Shown piece by piece: positions 24,410 through 32,614 of a stretch of DNA of 64,000 nt (the stretch's first letter is position 1; each line of letters opens with the position of its first letter). Position numbers and translations under genes: made by a program. The stretch covers positions 1 to 64,000 of the forward strand of contig CAYYQD010000002.1 of NCBI GenBank assembly GCA_964473735.1, in the 5' to 3' direction. The DNA comes from JAADCS01 sp964473735. Its GTDB lineage: Bacteria; Hydrothermota; Hydrothermia; LBFQ01. Below the pieces are notes generated by a model. The model was not told where the DNA came from. It searched no databases and saw only the letters and a program-made list of their open reading frames with translations.

Positions 24410-24673
24410 ATGGAGGTTGATAACATCCTGGAGGAGGTGAAGTTCTACATTATGAACCGCCGATACGACGAGGCGGAGAAACTCCTGAAGGAGGCCCTGA
24501 AGAGATACCCCGACGACGAGGACCTGTTGTACAATCTGGGGCTGGTGTACGAGCTCCGGGCGGAGAACCGCAAGGCGATGGACATATACAGGAGGATCGT
24601 GGATATCTCCTCCGGGGGGCGGCGTAGAAGCGACGCCCTCAAACGGATGAGGAAGTTAGAAGGTACCGTCTGA
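24410..24673 (+). CDS. Small TPR protein
   Basis: An 87-residue protein of about two tetratricopeptide repeats. Residues 13-30 (RRYDEAEKLLKEALKRYP) and 36-58 (LLYNLGLVYELRAENRKAMD and on) show the TPR spacing of Tyr, Leu and Ala. It has no signal and likely mediates protein contacts in the cytoplasm. It precedes the M16 peptidase gene by one base. Confidence 0.75.
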   Translation: MEVDNILEEVKFYIMNRRYDEAEKLLKEALKRYPDDEDLLYNLGLVYELRAENRKAMDIYRRIVDISSGGRRRSDALKRMRKLEGTV

Positions 24674-24674
24674 T

Positions 24675-25874
24675 ATGCTCTGGAACGAGAGGGTTGAGGT
24701 TTTTACCCTTACTAACGGACTTACCGTTTATCATCAGTACTACCCCGAAGCGGTCGCGGGGGTGGTCGTACTATACAGGGTGGGTTCGGCCTACGAGGAA
24801 GCCGGGAAGACGGGCATGGCCCACATTTTGGAGCACCTGATGTTCAACGGAACGAAGAGATACGGGCCTTTCAGCAACTACGTTGAGGCCTGGGGAGGGT
24901 ACGACAACGCCTTCACGGACAGGGACATAACCCTGTACCACACCGTAGTCCCGGCCGATAGACTCCCGGACGTTCTGCGACTTGAGGCGGACAGGATGGA
25001 GAACCTGACCTTCAATAACTTCGGGGCCGAGAAGTCGGTAATATTGGAGGAGTACCTCCTGAGTGAGAACGAGGACGACGAGCGGTTATGGACGGAGGTC
25101 TTCGCCCACCTGTGGCCGGATTCCCCCTACTCCAACCCCGTCAGCGGATGGCCGGAGGACGTATCGGGCCTAACGCTAAGTGATCTGGAGGACTTCTATG
25201 GAAGATATTACACCCCCAACAACGCCCTACTGGTGGTCGTCTCCCCTTATACTCTGGAGGAGGTCAGGAGGTACGTCCGGGAAGCCTTTGAAAAGATAAG
25301 TGCGGGCTCCGGGGTAAGAAGACCCCCCCACGGACCTCCCCCCTACCGGTGGTTCAAGAGCGTAACGGTGAAGCTGAAACGGCCCAGGCGTTTCGTTCTG
25401 GCGTTCCGTCTCGGCCGACCATCCCTGAAGTACAACACCGTTCTAAACGTCTTTACCCGGGTTCTGGACCTTGAGAGGTCCTCCCCCCTGTGGCCGTTGG
25501 TAGAGGAGGGCCACATTGAGATGTTCAACGTGCGTAATTACGAGTACGAAGGGGGAAACGTAGTAGCCGTTATCGGAGAGGTATCACCGGGCAGCACCGT
25601 TCCCTCCGACAGGATAATGGACGTGCTTACGGGATTTGTCCCACGAAAGAACATCGTTGATAGGGTGAAGAGGATGTTTAAGAGCGAATTCGTCTTCAGC
25701 TACGAGGAGGCGGAGAGTGTTAGCATCAACGTCGCCCTGACCGCCTACCTGTACGGTGAGGTGCCGTCCCTCTCCGCCAGTCTGCGTATGTACGATGAGG
25801 TGTCCTTGGAGGACCTGATAGCCGTAAGGAGGGACCTCGGCTCCGCCCCGAGCGTGCTGGTGATGTACGGATAA
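24675..25874 (+). CDS. M16-family zinc peptidase
   Basis: A 399-residue pitrilysin/processing-peptidase-like protein. The inverted zinc motif H-x-x-E-H is in AHILEHLMFNGTKRYGPFSN near residues 48-67, and the distal Glu is in EKSVILEEYLLSENEDDE about 75 residues on. No signal peptide is seen, so a cytoplasmic role is likely. Dimeric bacterial M16 enzymes often have a second, inactive subunit; none is adjacent. Confidence 0.9.
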   Translation: MLWNERVEVFTLTNGLTVYHQYYPEAVAGVVVLYRVGSAYEEAGKTGMAHILEHLMFNGTKRYGPFSNYVEAWGGYDNAFTDRDITLYHTVVPADRLPDVLRLEADRMENLTFNNFGAEKSVILEEYLLSENEDDERLWTEVFAHLWPDSPYSNPVSGWPEDVSGLTLSDLEDFYGRYYTPNNALLVVVSPYTLEEVRRYVREAFEKISAGSGVRRPPHGPPPYRWFKSVTVKLKRPRRFVLAFRLGRPSLKYNTVLNVFTRVLDLERSSPLWPLVEEGHIEMFNVRNYEYEGGNVVAVIGEVSPGSTVPSDRIMDVLTGFVPRKNIVDRVKRMFKSEFVFSYEEAESVSINVALTAYLYGEVPSLSASLRMYDEVSLEDLIAVRRDLGSAPSVLVMYG

Positions 25875-25883
25875 TGACGACCG

Positions 25884-25889
25884 TATAAT
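25884..25889 (+). promoter_or_regulatory. -10 box of the solute-binding lipoprotein
   Basis: TATAAT, 13 bases before ATG 25903, the longest spacing among the apparently leaderless genes. Confidence 0.55.
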
Positions 25890-25902
25890 CTCATAGCATC
25901 CG

Positions 25903-26952
25903 ATGAGTAGATGGTTCATAGTACTCGCAGGCGCGTCGCTCCTGATGGGCGGGTGCGGTAAGAGCGAGCTCCACCTCTGGTACTACTTCGGTGAGATACA
26001 CGACTACCACTTTCGGAACCTTTTAAATCACCTGTGGAGACAGTTCCCTTTCTCCGTGGTTCCCCGCAAATTCGGATCCATAAGGGAACTTGAAGACTCC
26101 CTGCTCAAGGTGAGCGAGGATAACCTTCCCGACGTGGCGCTTACCTACCCCTCAACCGTAAAAGCCCTATACGAGGCGGGAAGACTCCAGCCGGTGGATA
26201 CCACGGAGGTAAAACCCGTCCTTCCGGGGTACTGCGAGTTCGGAGGAAAGAAGTACTGCTGGCCGCTCTTTAAGAGTTTCGTCGGGTTCTACCTGAACGT
26301 TCCCCTCGCTCAACAGGTGGGTCTGGATACGGTCTTCCGTCTGGAGGACCTCCTGAATCTGAACACGGAGTACGTCGTCTTAGGTATGTACGTCTCCTCT
26401 ACCCTATACACCGCCTTTACCTTTACGTACGCCTCCGAGGGTATGTCCCTGAAGGACGCCTGCGTTGAGGCCGGGAGGCTGTACTACGGCCTCCTACACC
26501 GACCGTACGTCAGGCTGTATCCATCCCCCTACAGAGCACAGGAGGACGTCGTACTTGAGAGGATAGTCCTCCTGCCCGGGACGAGCGCCTACGCCCCCTA
26601 CATAGAGAGGGAGGGTATCGCCCTGAAGTTCGTGCCCCTGATTAACAGAAAAGGGGAGAAGGTACTTTTCCTATCGGGCCCGGACCTCGTGCTCCTGAAG
26701 GGTGGGGAGCGTAAGATGGCGACGACCTTCGTAAAGGCCCTGTACAGTACTCTGGAGAAGGATACCGTATGGCGTAGGTTCGGTTATATCCCTGCTATTA
26801 CCCTCAGAGAAAAGAACATCTACCACGATATGAACTTCAACGTCCCGCGTCAGGAGATACGGGAGCTGATCCGGAGCTTCGTGGGGGCCGACTCTCTGGA
26901 CCTGAACGCGGTTGAGAGGGTATGTGAGAAGTTCAGGAGGCTTGAGTGGTAG
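25903..26952 (+). CDS. Extracellular solute-binding-like lipoprotein
   Basis: A 349-residue lipoprotein with signal MSRWFIVLAGASLLMGGC and Cys 18. The body resembles ABC sugar-binding proteins (family 1 SBP): LHLWYYFGEIHD at the N-terminus, DNLPDVALTYPSTVKALYEA near 77-96 and the C-terminal FGYIPAITLREKNI typical of the hinge end. No ABC permease or ATPase genes are near, so its partner is elsewhere or its role differs. The hydrolase gene overlaps its last codons. Confidence 0.75.
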   Translation: MSRWFIVLAGASLLMGGCGKSELHLWYYFGEIHDYHFRNLLNHLWRQFPFSVVPRKFGSIRELEDSLLKVSEDNLPDVALTYPSTVKALYEAGRLQPVDTTEVKPVLPGYCEFGGKKYCWPLFKSFVGFYLNVPLAQQVGLDTVFRLEDLLNLNTEYVVLGMYVSSTLYTAFTFTYASEGMSLKDACVEAGRLYYGLLHRPYVRLYPSPYRAQEDVVLERIVLLPGTSAYAPYIEREGIALKFVPLINRKGEKVLFLSGPDLVLLKGGERKMATTFVKALYSTLEKDTVWRRFGYIPAITLREKNIYHDMNFNVPRQEIRELIRSFVGADSLDLNAVERVCEKFRRLEW

Positions 26953-27620
26953 TATCCGCCCTGACCTTGACCCTATTCGGTAGAAAGGTACTCGTGATGC
27001 TTCCCGGATCGCGGCCGCGGGGGTACTTCCTGTTCCTCCATGGCTCCCTACTCTCCCCCGACGATTACACGGAGTACCTTAGAAGGGTGGCCGCCGGTGG
27101 ATACGTCGTAATAGCACCCTACTACACCATGCATATCTTCACGGACGTTGGGAAGACTTCCCGGGATGCCCGTCTCATCCTTGACAGCCTCAAGGAGGTC
27201 TACGGCGTAAATACGGGGTGCGTCGGAGGGCACTCCATGGGAGCCCTCATAGCCCTTAATATGGCCGAAGGTCATGACTGCGCCGTCCTCCTGTCCCTCT
27301 ACCTACCACCCTGGATGAGGCCCGACAGCGTGTCCGTCCCCCTCCTCCTCATCTCTGGAGGTAGGGACTTCCTGACACCGTACTTCCTGCACCAGATGCC
27401 CCTCTTCCGTAAGGCTGTGGCGGACAGGTCCATCATCGTTATTCCCGAGGGTACCCACAACGCGTACCTGAACGGTCCGGTCTGGGGAGACTTTATGGCG
27501 GGGTGGCCCCCCTTCGGTCAGAGGAGGTTTTACGAAGAGGTAGCGGATGCAACCTTGAGGTTCATGGACAGACACGTCAGGGTACGGGGCCCAGCACCAC
27601 CTCGTGTAATGGTACGTTGA
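26946..27620 (+). CDS. Alpha/beta hydrolase
   Basis: A 224-residue serine hydrolase. The nucleophile elbow is GGHSMGAL near residues 96-103, the oxyanion strand GYFLFLHGSLLSPDD near 26-40, an acid candidate ISGGRDFLTP near 137-146 and a His in PEGTHNAYL near 174-182. The architecture resembles chlorophyllase/dienelactone-hydrolase-like enzymes. The GTG start overlaps the preceding lipoprotein stop by 7 bases. The 3' end overlaps recF on the other strand by 44 bases. Confidence 0.8.
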   Translation: MVVSALTLTLFGRKVLVMLPGSRPRGYFLFLHGSLLSPDDYTEYLRRVAAGGYVVIAPYYTMHIFTDVGKTSRDARLILDSLKEVYGVNTGCVGGHSMGALIALNMAEGHDCAVLLSLYLPPWMRPDSVSVPLLLISGGRDFLTPYFLHQMPLFRKAVADRSIIVIPEGTHNAYLNGPVWGDFMAGWPPFGQRRFYEEVADATLRFMDRHVRVRGPAPPRVMVR

Positions 27621-28599
27621 TATCGGGCCTTCGGGTGGAGGAGACGAAAACCTGACCCTTGAGACTCTCCATAACCCCCTCTATCCCCTCCCTGTCCAGA
27701 TACACGAAGGGCTCATCCAAAACCATGACCGGGGAGTCCTGAAGCCTCTCCTCTAATAGGTCCCGCACGAATATGACTATACCTAAGTGTATCCGCCTCT
27801 TCTGTCCCTCTGAGGCGAAGTACCTAACCGGCTTGCCCTCAAGGAGTATCTCAAAGCGGTCCCTGTGGGGACCGAACAGGGCCGCTCGCCTCTCCATCTC
27901 CTCCTTTCCCCGACTCACTAAGTCTTCACCGTCCTTAATGCTCGGAATATACACTATACGGAACCTGTCCGGGACAAAGGAGTACCGTACTCCGGAGTTC
28001 AATCTCCTTACGAACTCCTCCCTTCTCCTCACCATGTAATCCACGTACCGTGCCATGGAGCGGTTCAGAGGAGTGGGGTCCGCGCCGCTGCGAAGGAGGA
28101 TGCGCTTTTCCCTCAAAATTCGGTTGTAGCTAACCACGCTCGCGTAGTACTCCGGATCCAGGAGGGATAGGGCCCAGTCAAAGAACTTCCTCCTTTCGGA
28201 CGGAGGACCGTCCACGAAAGCGTGTTCCTTGGAGCTGAAGGAGAGGACGACGAAGGTGTTGAAGACGTCCTGATAGGTCTTTAGGGTACGCCCGTCCTTC
28301 TTGAAGACTTTTTTCACGGTGTTCCCCCTCTCATCCACCTCAACGTAGGCCGTAAGGGTTATGGGAGTTCCCAGACGTACGAGGTGCGCCTCAAGGAAGA
28401 ACCGCCTCTCCCCCCACCTGACCAGAGCGTAATCCCTGACCCCCCTGAAGGACCTCGGTACGGAAAGGTACGCTATAGCCTCTAACAGGGAGGTCTTTCC
28501 CGCACCGTTTGGACCTATGATTACGTTCAGGCTGTCGGAAAAACGATAGGTACCCCCCAAATTACGGAAATTCACCAACTTCAAACTCTCTATGTGAAT
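27577..28599 (-). CDS. recF: DNA recombination/replication protein RecF
   Basis: A 340-residue SMC-like ATPase that loads RecA at gaps. Walker A is GPNGAGKTSLLEAIAYLSV near residues 30-48, the signature is FASEGQKRRIHLG near 266-278 and Walker B PVMVLDEPFVYLD near 294-306. The family N-terminus (x-I-x-S-L-K-L-x-N-F-R-N) is matched only if translation begins at ATT 28599, which has GGAGG 6 bases upstream; the first conventional start is TTG 28584 and would truncate it by five residues. It is not next to dnaA, dnaN or gyrB here. Confidence 0.88.
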   Translation of the reverse strand: MHIESLKLVNFRNLGGTYRFSDSLNVIIGPNGAGKTSLLEAIAYLSVPRSFRGVRDYALVRWGERRFFLEAHLVRLGTPITLTAYVEVDERGNTVKKVFKKDGRTLKTYQDVFNTFVVLSFSSKEHAFVDGPPSERRKFFDWALSLLDPEYYASVVSYNRILREKRILLRSGADPTPLNRSMARYVDYMVRRREEFVRRLNSGVRYSFVPDRFRIVYIPSIKDGEDLVSRGKEEMERRAALFGPHRDRFEILLEGKPVRYFASEGQKRRIHLGIVIFVRDLLEERLQDSPVMVLDEPFVYLDREGIEGVMESLKGQVFVSSTRRPDINVPLHEVVLGPVP

Positions 28600-28621
28600 G
28601 GTCTCCCTCCTTCTGGAGGGT

Positions 28622-28627
28622 ATTCTA
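28622..28627 (-). promoter_or_regulatory. -10 box of recF (leadered)
   Basis: TAGAAT on the reverse strand, 22 bases before ATT 28599. The leader carries GGAGG, unlike the short-spaced promoters. Confidence 0.55.
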
Positions 28628-28637
28628 CGGTCGTGTT

Positions 28638-28643
28638 TAGAAT
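28638..28643 (+). promoter_or_regulatory. -10 box of the MenG-like gene
   Basis: TAGAAT, 10 bases before ATG 28654, back to back with the recF promoter. Confidence 0.6.
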
Positions 28644-28653
28644 CTGCCGTCCC

Positions 28654-29304
28654 ATGCAGGATAAACGTCGTATAGAGGAGATGTTCTCAAGGATGAGGCT
28701 GTACGAAGCCCGCAACGTAATATTCTCTTTCGGCCAAAATCTGATATGGCGTAGGTACCTTATAAGGGAGGCCGAGGGCTCCCTGCTGGACGTCGCTACC
28801 GGTGAGGGGAACGTGCTCCGGCTCTACCACGGTGGTAGGGCCGTTGGGGTTGATATAGCCATGGGGATGTTGAGGCGCGCCCGTGAGGGGCTACTGCTGG
28901 TCAGGGGAGATGCGGAGAGCCTCCCTATAAAGGACGCCAGCTTTGACACCGTGAGCATAGCCTTCGGTCTCAGGAACGTGCCGGATAAGCTCGCCGCTTT
29001 AAGGGAGTTCAATCGCGTCCTTAAACCCGGTGGTAAGGTGCTCATCCTTGACATGAAGATAGGGGACAGGTTGGCATCGTGGCTGGCCCTCCCGTACGTG
29101 GGGGTCGTGATGCCCATACTAACACCCCTCTTCGGAGGGAGCGTGTCAGACTACATCTATCTATTCCGCAGTATCCTGAACTTCCCGGGTAAGAGGGAGA
29201 TGGAGGTCCTGTTCTCAAAGAGCGGTTTCGTCATGGAGAGGGCCTACTACTTCCACGTGGGCTCTACGTACCTCTTCGTAGGCAGGAAGGTGGGTGATGC
29301 GTGA
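28654..29304 (+). CDS. menG: MenG/UbiE-type quinone methyltransferase
   Basis: A 216-residue class I SAM methyltransferase. Motif I is LLDVATGEGNVLRLY near residues 46-60, then AVGVDIAMGMLRRA, DTVSIAFGLRNVPDKLAALR and LKPGGKVLILDMKIGD. The FGLRNVPD element is typical of UbiE/MenG demethylmenaquinone methyltransferases. Menaquinone synthesis would fit the quinone-linked redox genes at 34.8-36.9 kb. ATG 28654 is chosen from the -10 box; an in-frame ATG at 28594 lies upstream of the promoter. Confidence 0.85.
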   Translation: MQDKRRIEEMFSRMRLYEARNVIFSFGQNLIWRRYLIREAEGSLLDVATGEGNVLRLYHGGRAVGVDIAMGMLRRAREGLLLVRGDAESLPIKDASFDTVSIAFGLRNVPDKLAALREFNRVLKPGGKVLILDMKIGDRLASWLALPYVGVVMPILTPLFGGSVSDYIYLFRSILNFPGKREMEVLFSKSGFVMERAYYFHVGSTYLFVGRKVGDA

Positions 29305-29328
29305 CCATGCGTTCCCTCAGCAGAATCC

Positions 29329-29366
29329 GGTACCACTTCTCCCGATTTTGTACCCAAAGTGATACC
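29329..29366 (-). repeat. 38-base palindromic repeat, copy 3
   Basis: GGTACCACTT at 29329-29338 and AAGTGATACC at 29357-29366 pair with one G-T position. On the reverse strand it reads GGTATCACTTTGGGTACAAA, matching copies 1 and 2. It lies between convergent genes. Confidence 0.88.
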
Positions 29367-29535
29367 TTCCCGCCGGAGATGACTACATCGTTCCGATGGT
29401 ACAATGTTACCCCTCTAAGGGTATCGGCTAAGTGTTGAGCCGTGCAGAATTCTTGAGCTCGCCCTATGAGTATTCCGCACGAAAGTAGCAGAAAGGAACG
29501 CTTGACCACGAAAAGATCCGACGCCGGAATATAAC

Positions 29536-29566
29536 AAAAAAAGGGGGGCCCAAGGCCCCCTTTCGC
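29536..29566 (-). terminator. Intrinsic terminator of the gene at 29582
   Basis: On the reverse strand a stem GGGGGCC/GGCCCCC with a 3-base CAA/TTG loop, extended by A-T pairs, is followed by seven T residues. It lies 16 bases past the stop. Confidence 0.85.
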
Positions 29567-29581
29567 AGGTTTAGGGTTCCT

Positions 29582-30568
29582 TTATCTCACGTAAGGCCTT
29601 ATCAGGGCCCTATCCTTGGACCTGAAGACCACGAAATACACACCCTTGCGGGAGGGTAGCGGATAGGAAGCCTCCCTCTTACCGAAGTACCTCCTGATCA
29701 GGCGGCCGGTGGAGGAGTAGATGCTCAGGGTGTAATTCCCCACGTAGGTCACATCCACCACGCCATCCCTCAGGGTCAGGACGGAGTACCCGACCGAGGG
29801 CCTCTCGGACACGCTCACGTTCATGACCTTGTGATAAAAGTCAGGGAATAGGGTATCAAGTACGGGGGCAGAGCCTGCTATGTACGTGTATCTCACGGAG
29901 TCGGTGTGGGTTCCTACCTTACCGTAATTTATACGGAAGATGTGCCTGTCGTACTCCTTGATGACTATGGAATCTACCCCGTAGGATGTAAAGGCCGACG
30001 CCCACACCCTGATGTTGAGCGGGTAAATGCCGACGGCGAGGTTGGTGGACGTGGCCGCATCCACCGTAGCCTGAGAGGATACCACCCACGCGCTATCCAC
30101 CGTAGCATCACCGTCCACGTCCCCTATGGGGAAACGGGTGTTAAGAGCAAGAAGACACGTGTCCCACGCCTCCCACGTATCCCCGGAGGCAGCGTTGTAC
30201 TTGGCTACCATTACTCCACCCTCACCGTATAGTGTGCCGTCAAAGTAGGTGAAGGAGGTGTCGTTTATGGCTCCGGAGTCGGCCGTACCTATGCTCACCC
30301 AGGCGGCTACCTGTGTCCCGGGCTTATAGCACGTGCCTATGGTGTCGTACGGCATAACGGCGAGGACGCTGTCGTGGGTGCTACCGTTTCCGTAAAGTCC
30401 TCCGCTCAACGTGTAGTCCCACGCGGCGCCGGCTACGTATCCGAGCCATGAGAGGGAGAAGAGGCTATAATCCGATGAGCCCTTCGGCACGACCCTCCGG
30501 GCGAGGGCCTCCCTCACCTTCAGGTGCAGGGTGGGATCAAAGTACAGGTTCGCCACTATCCACAACAT
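29582..30568 (-). CDS. Secreted protein with T9SS-like C-terminal domain
   Basis: A 328-residue exported protein. Residues 1-240 are beta-rich with an EF-hand-like DVDGDATVD stretch near 150. The last 75 residues carry strands NYTLSIYSSTGRLIRRYF and SRKGVYFVVFRSKDRALIRP, the pattern of type A C-terminal sorting domains used by type IX secretion. The N-terminus is a very short hydrophobic run (MLWIVANLYF). The cargo function is unknown. TATAAT lies 8 bases before the ATG and a strong terminator follows the gene. Confidence 0.72.
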   Translation of the reverse strand: MLWIVANLYFDPTLHLKVREALARRVVPKGSSDYSLFSLSWLGYVAGAAWDYTLSGGLYGNGSTHDSVLAVMPYDTIGTCYKPGTQVAAWVSIGTADSGAINDTSFTYFDGTLYGEGGVMVAKYNAASGDTWEAWDTCLLALNTRFPIGDVDGDATVDSAWVVSSQATVDAATSTNLAVGIYPLNIRVWASAFTSYGVDSIVIKEYDRHIFRINYGKVGTHTDSVRYTYIAGSAPVLDTLFPDFYHKVMNVSVSERPSVGYSVLTLRDGVVDVTYVGNYTLSIYSSTGRLIRRYFGKREASYPLPSRKGVYFVVFRSKDRALIRPYVR

Positions 30569-30576
30569 AACCCTAT

Positions 30577-30582
30577 ATTATA
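30577..30582 (-). promoter_or_regulatory. -10 box of the sorting-domain protein
   Basis: TATAAT, 8 bases before ATG 30568. Confidence 0.6.
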
Positions 30583-30625
30583 GGGCGGAGAGTACCGGCG
30601 TATCAAGGTCGTTGTACGAAAAACA

Positions 30626-31216
30626 TCATCGTTTCACGACACCGTTGAGTATCAGGGAAGTTACCGTATCCTCAACCTCGCGGAACTTACCGTGGCCCTC
30701 ATCCCCTTCAAAGAGGTACCTCATGGCGCCGTAGATAGTGCCCCTTATGGCGTGGGATATGGCCCCCACGTCCCCGGTGATGAACACCCCTCTACTCTGC
30801 CCGTCCCTGATTATGTGGGTTATGAGGTTGAAGTACCTGTCCTTCCTCTGCAGGTTCTTCACCAGGTCCATTCTCCTGGCCATGGATGAGAAGACGAAGC
30901 TATAGACGAACCGCAGGAAATCGGGGTTCTCCCTTACCTGACGGAAGTGCTCCCTCACCCATATCTCCAGCCTTCTGATCGGATCCTCCACCCCTCTCAG
31001 ACTCTCCTCCAGGTCCTCTAAGGCCCGGTCCTTCAAGTACTGGAATATGCTGATTATGAGGTCCTCCTTTGACCTGAAGTAAAAGTAGAAGTAGCTCTTC
31101 GTCTTCCCCATGGCTCTGGCGAGGTCCTCCATGGACGTGTTGTCTATACCCTTCTCTATAAAGACCCTCATGGCCGCGAGGATGATCTCCCTACGTCTCT
31201 TCTCTCTGCTATCCAC
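30626..31216 (-). CDS. TetR/AcrR-family transcriptional regulator
   Basis: A 196-residue regulator. The N-terminal helix-turn-helix RREIILAAMRVFIEKGIDNT then SMEDLARAMGKTKSYFYFYF with KEDLI is the classic TetR DNA-binding domain, and the C-terminal helices form the ligand pocket. Ligand and targets are unknown. The neighbouring outer-membrane protein gene on the same strand is the nearest candidate target. GTG 31216 is 8 bases after TAGAAT. Confidence 0.92.
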   Translation of the reverse strand: MDSREKRRREIILAAMRVFIEKGIDNTSMEDLARAMGKTKSYFYFYFRSKEDLIISIFQYLKDRALEDLEESLRGVEDPIRRLEIWVREHFRQVRENPDFLRFVYSFVFSSMARRMDLVKNLQRKDRYFNLITHIIRDGQSRGVFITGDVGAISHAIRGTIYGAMRYLFEGDEGHGKFREVEDTVTSLILNGVVKR

Positions 31217-31224
31217 ACCGCCGT

Positions 31225-31230
31225 ATTCTA
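31225..31230 (-). promoter_or_regulatory. -10 box of the TetR gene
   Basis: TAGAAT, 8 bases before GTG 31216. Confidence 0.6.
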
Positions 31231-31243
31231 CGGGGGACGGACC

Positions 31244-32563
31244 TTACTCCAGCTTCCACGCGAAGGATATTCCGAAGGAGTACGCGTACAGCTCTCTGGT
31301 GATAACCGGTACTGTAAAATCCACGTAGGGGTATCGGAGATGCCCGAAGGCCCGGGATACCTTAAAGGAGAAGACGAAGCTCTCCGACGCGTAGAATGCC
31401 CCTACCTGCCACCTTGATAACCTCTGCCCCCCGAAACGTAGGTCCAGTCCCGCGAAGCCTCCGTACTCGTCCCCTACACGCCCAAAGGCCCATATCCCCT
31501 CACCGGAGAGTTTGCCGGAGGCGTACAGGTGCTCCCGGGTGTAGGATAGGGTGAGGAAGGGGTACGTACCACCCTCTATCGGGAAGAGGGAAGAGCCCGT
31601 TGCGGAACCGCTGTCCCTCTTTACCGTATCTCTGATCAGACCTACCGTGGCGCTCCCCTTCAGGTAGACGGTGTCGGAGTCGGCCGAGTACTCGGCGTAG
31701 AGGTCGTTGTTAAAGAACTCCTTCCTCCTCCACTCCCCGCTCATAGCCGACACGTAGTTATAGTAGAGGGAGTCCGAAAATCTCAGGTTTAGGGTGCGGT
31801 AGGTTTCACCTCCCAGACTGACGGTCAGGGAGCCGAACTTTCGGCCAAAGCGGAGGCCCAGGTCGTAGAGTACGACAGGGTCCATCCTGAAACGGTAGTA
31901 GTACCTTCCCACGTCCTTCTCGGCCAGCTGGAAGGATAGGACGGCGTCGTTCTGTACCCCCTCAACGGAGAAGGTGTCTTCGTATATCTGTCCCCCGACG
32001 TACCTTATCTCCCACCCCCCTTCACCGGCGAATCGGCTCGCACTCCCTCCGATGCTCAGAAAGTAGTCTCCGAACCTCCTGCCCAATCCGAAGGCCAGCG
32101 GTAGGTAAGAGAAGTCGGACTTAGAGGATACGACTGGCAGGACCGTCACGTTCCCCCTTATCCGCCATTTTACGGGAATCTTGGACTTGAGACCGTCCAC
32201 ATCAACGGGAAGCAGGGTATCCTCTAAGGTGGCGTCTATCCGACCCCATACCACCTCCGGAGGATTCCCCTGAAGGGCGCTGGTACCTAACGGCGGGGTA
32301 GAAACGTGGACGGTGGGGAAGGATAGGTAGAGGAGCCAATCCGAAACCCAGCGCACGCTGGCGTGGAAGCGCATACCGTTGGAGATCTTGAAGGCTACGG
32401 GGAGGGCGTACTCCGGGGGCAACCCCTCCGGTCTGACGGTGGTCTGGAGGTTGTCTATCTGGGCGAAGTCAAACCCCCCCGACACGTAGGTGCTATCCTC
32501 CGGAAACTCGTAGGTAAATAGAGGTGGAGGGGGGAGGAAGTAAAACAGGGAAAACTCTACCAC
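31244..32563 (-). CDS. Predicted outer-membrane beta-barrel protein
   Basis: A 439-residue protein dominated by alternating aromatic/polar strands (GRYYYRFRMDPVVLYDLGLR, FGSLTVSLGGETYRTLNLRF, WQVGAFYASESFVFSFKVSR) and ending with a strand FGISFAWKLE, as in outer-membrane barrels. The first half contains an Ig-like region with prolines (LPPPPLFTYEFPEDS). No family is recognised. The GTG start is 6 bases after TATAAT, leaving only a short hydrophobic leader. Confidence 0.68.
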   Translation of the reverse strand: MVEFSLFYFLPPPPLFTYEFPEDSTYVSGGFDFAQIDNLQTTVRPEGLPPEYALPVAFKISNGMRFHASVRWVSDWLLYLSFPTVHVSTPPLGTSALQGNPPEVVWGRIDATLEDTLLPVDVDGLKSKIPVKWRIRGNVTVLPVVSSKSDFSYLPLAFGLGRRFGDYFLSIGGSASRFAGEGGWEIRYVGGQIYEDTFSVEGVQNDAVLSFQLAEKDVGRYYYRFRMDPVVLYDLGLRFGRKFGSLTVSLGGETYRTLNLRFSDSLYYNYVSAMSGEWRRKEFFNNDLYAEYSADSDTVYLKGSATVGLIRDTVKRDSGSATGSSLFPIEGGTYPFLTLSYTREHLYASGKLSGEGIWAFGRVGDEYGGFAGLDLRFGGQRLSRWQVGAFYASESFVFSFKVSRAFGHLRYPYVDFTVPVITRELYAYSFGISFAWKLE

Positions 32564-32569
32564 GCGTGT

Positions 32570-32575
32570 ATTATA
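32570..32575 (-). promoter_or_regulatory. -10 box of the barrel gene at 32563
   Basis: TATAAT, 6 bases before GTG 32563. Confidence 0.6.
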
Positions 32576-32614
32576 CGACGGGGCTCCGGGGTGTGTGCGG
32601 AGTGCACCCGACGG

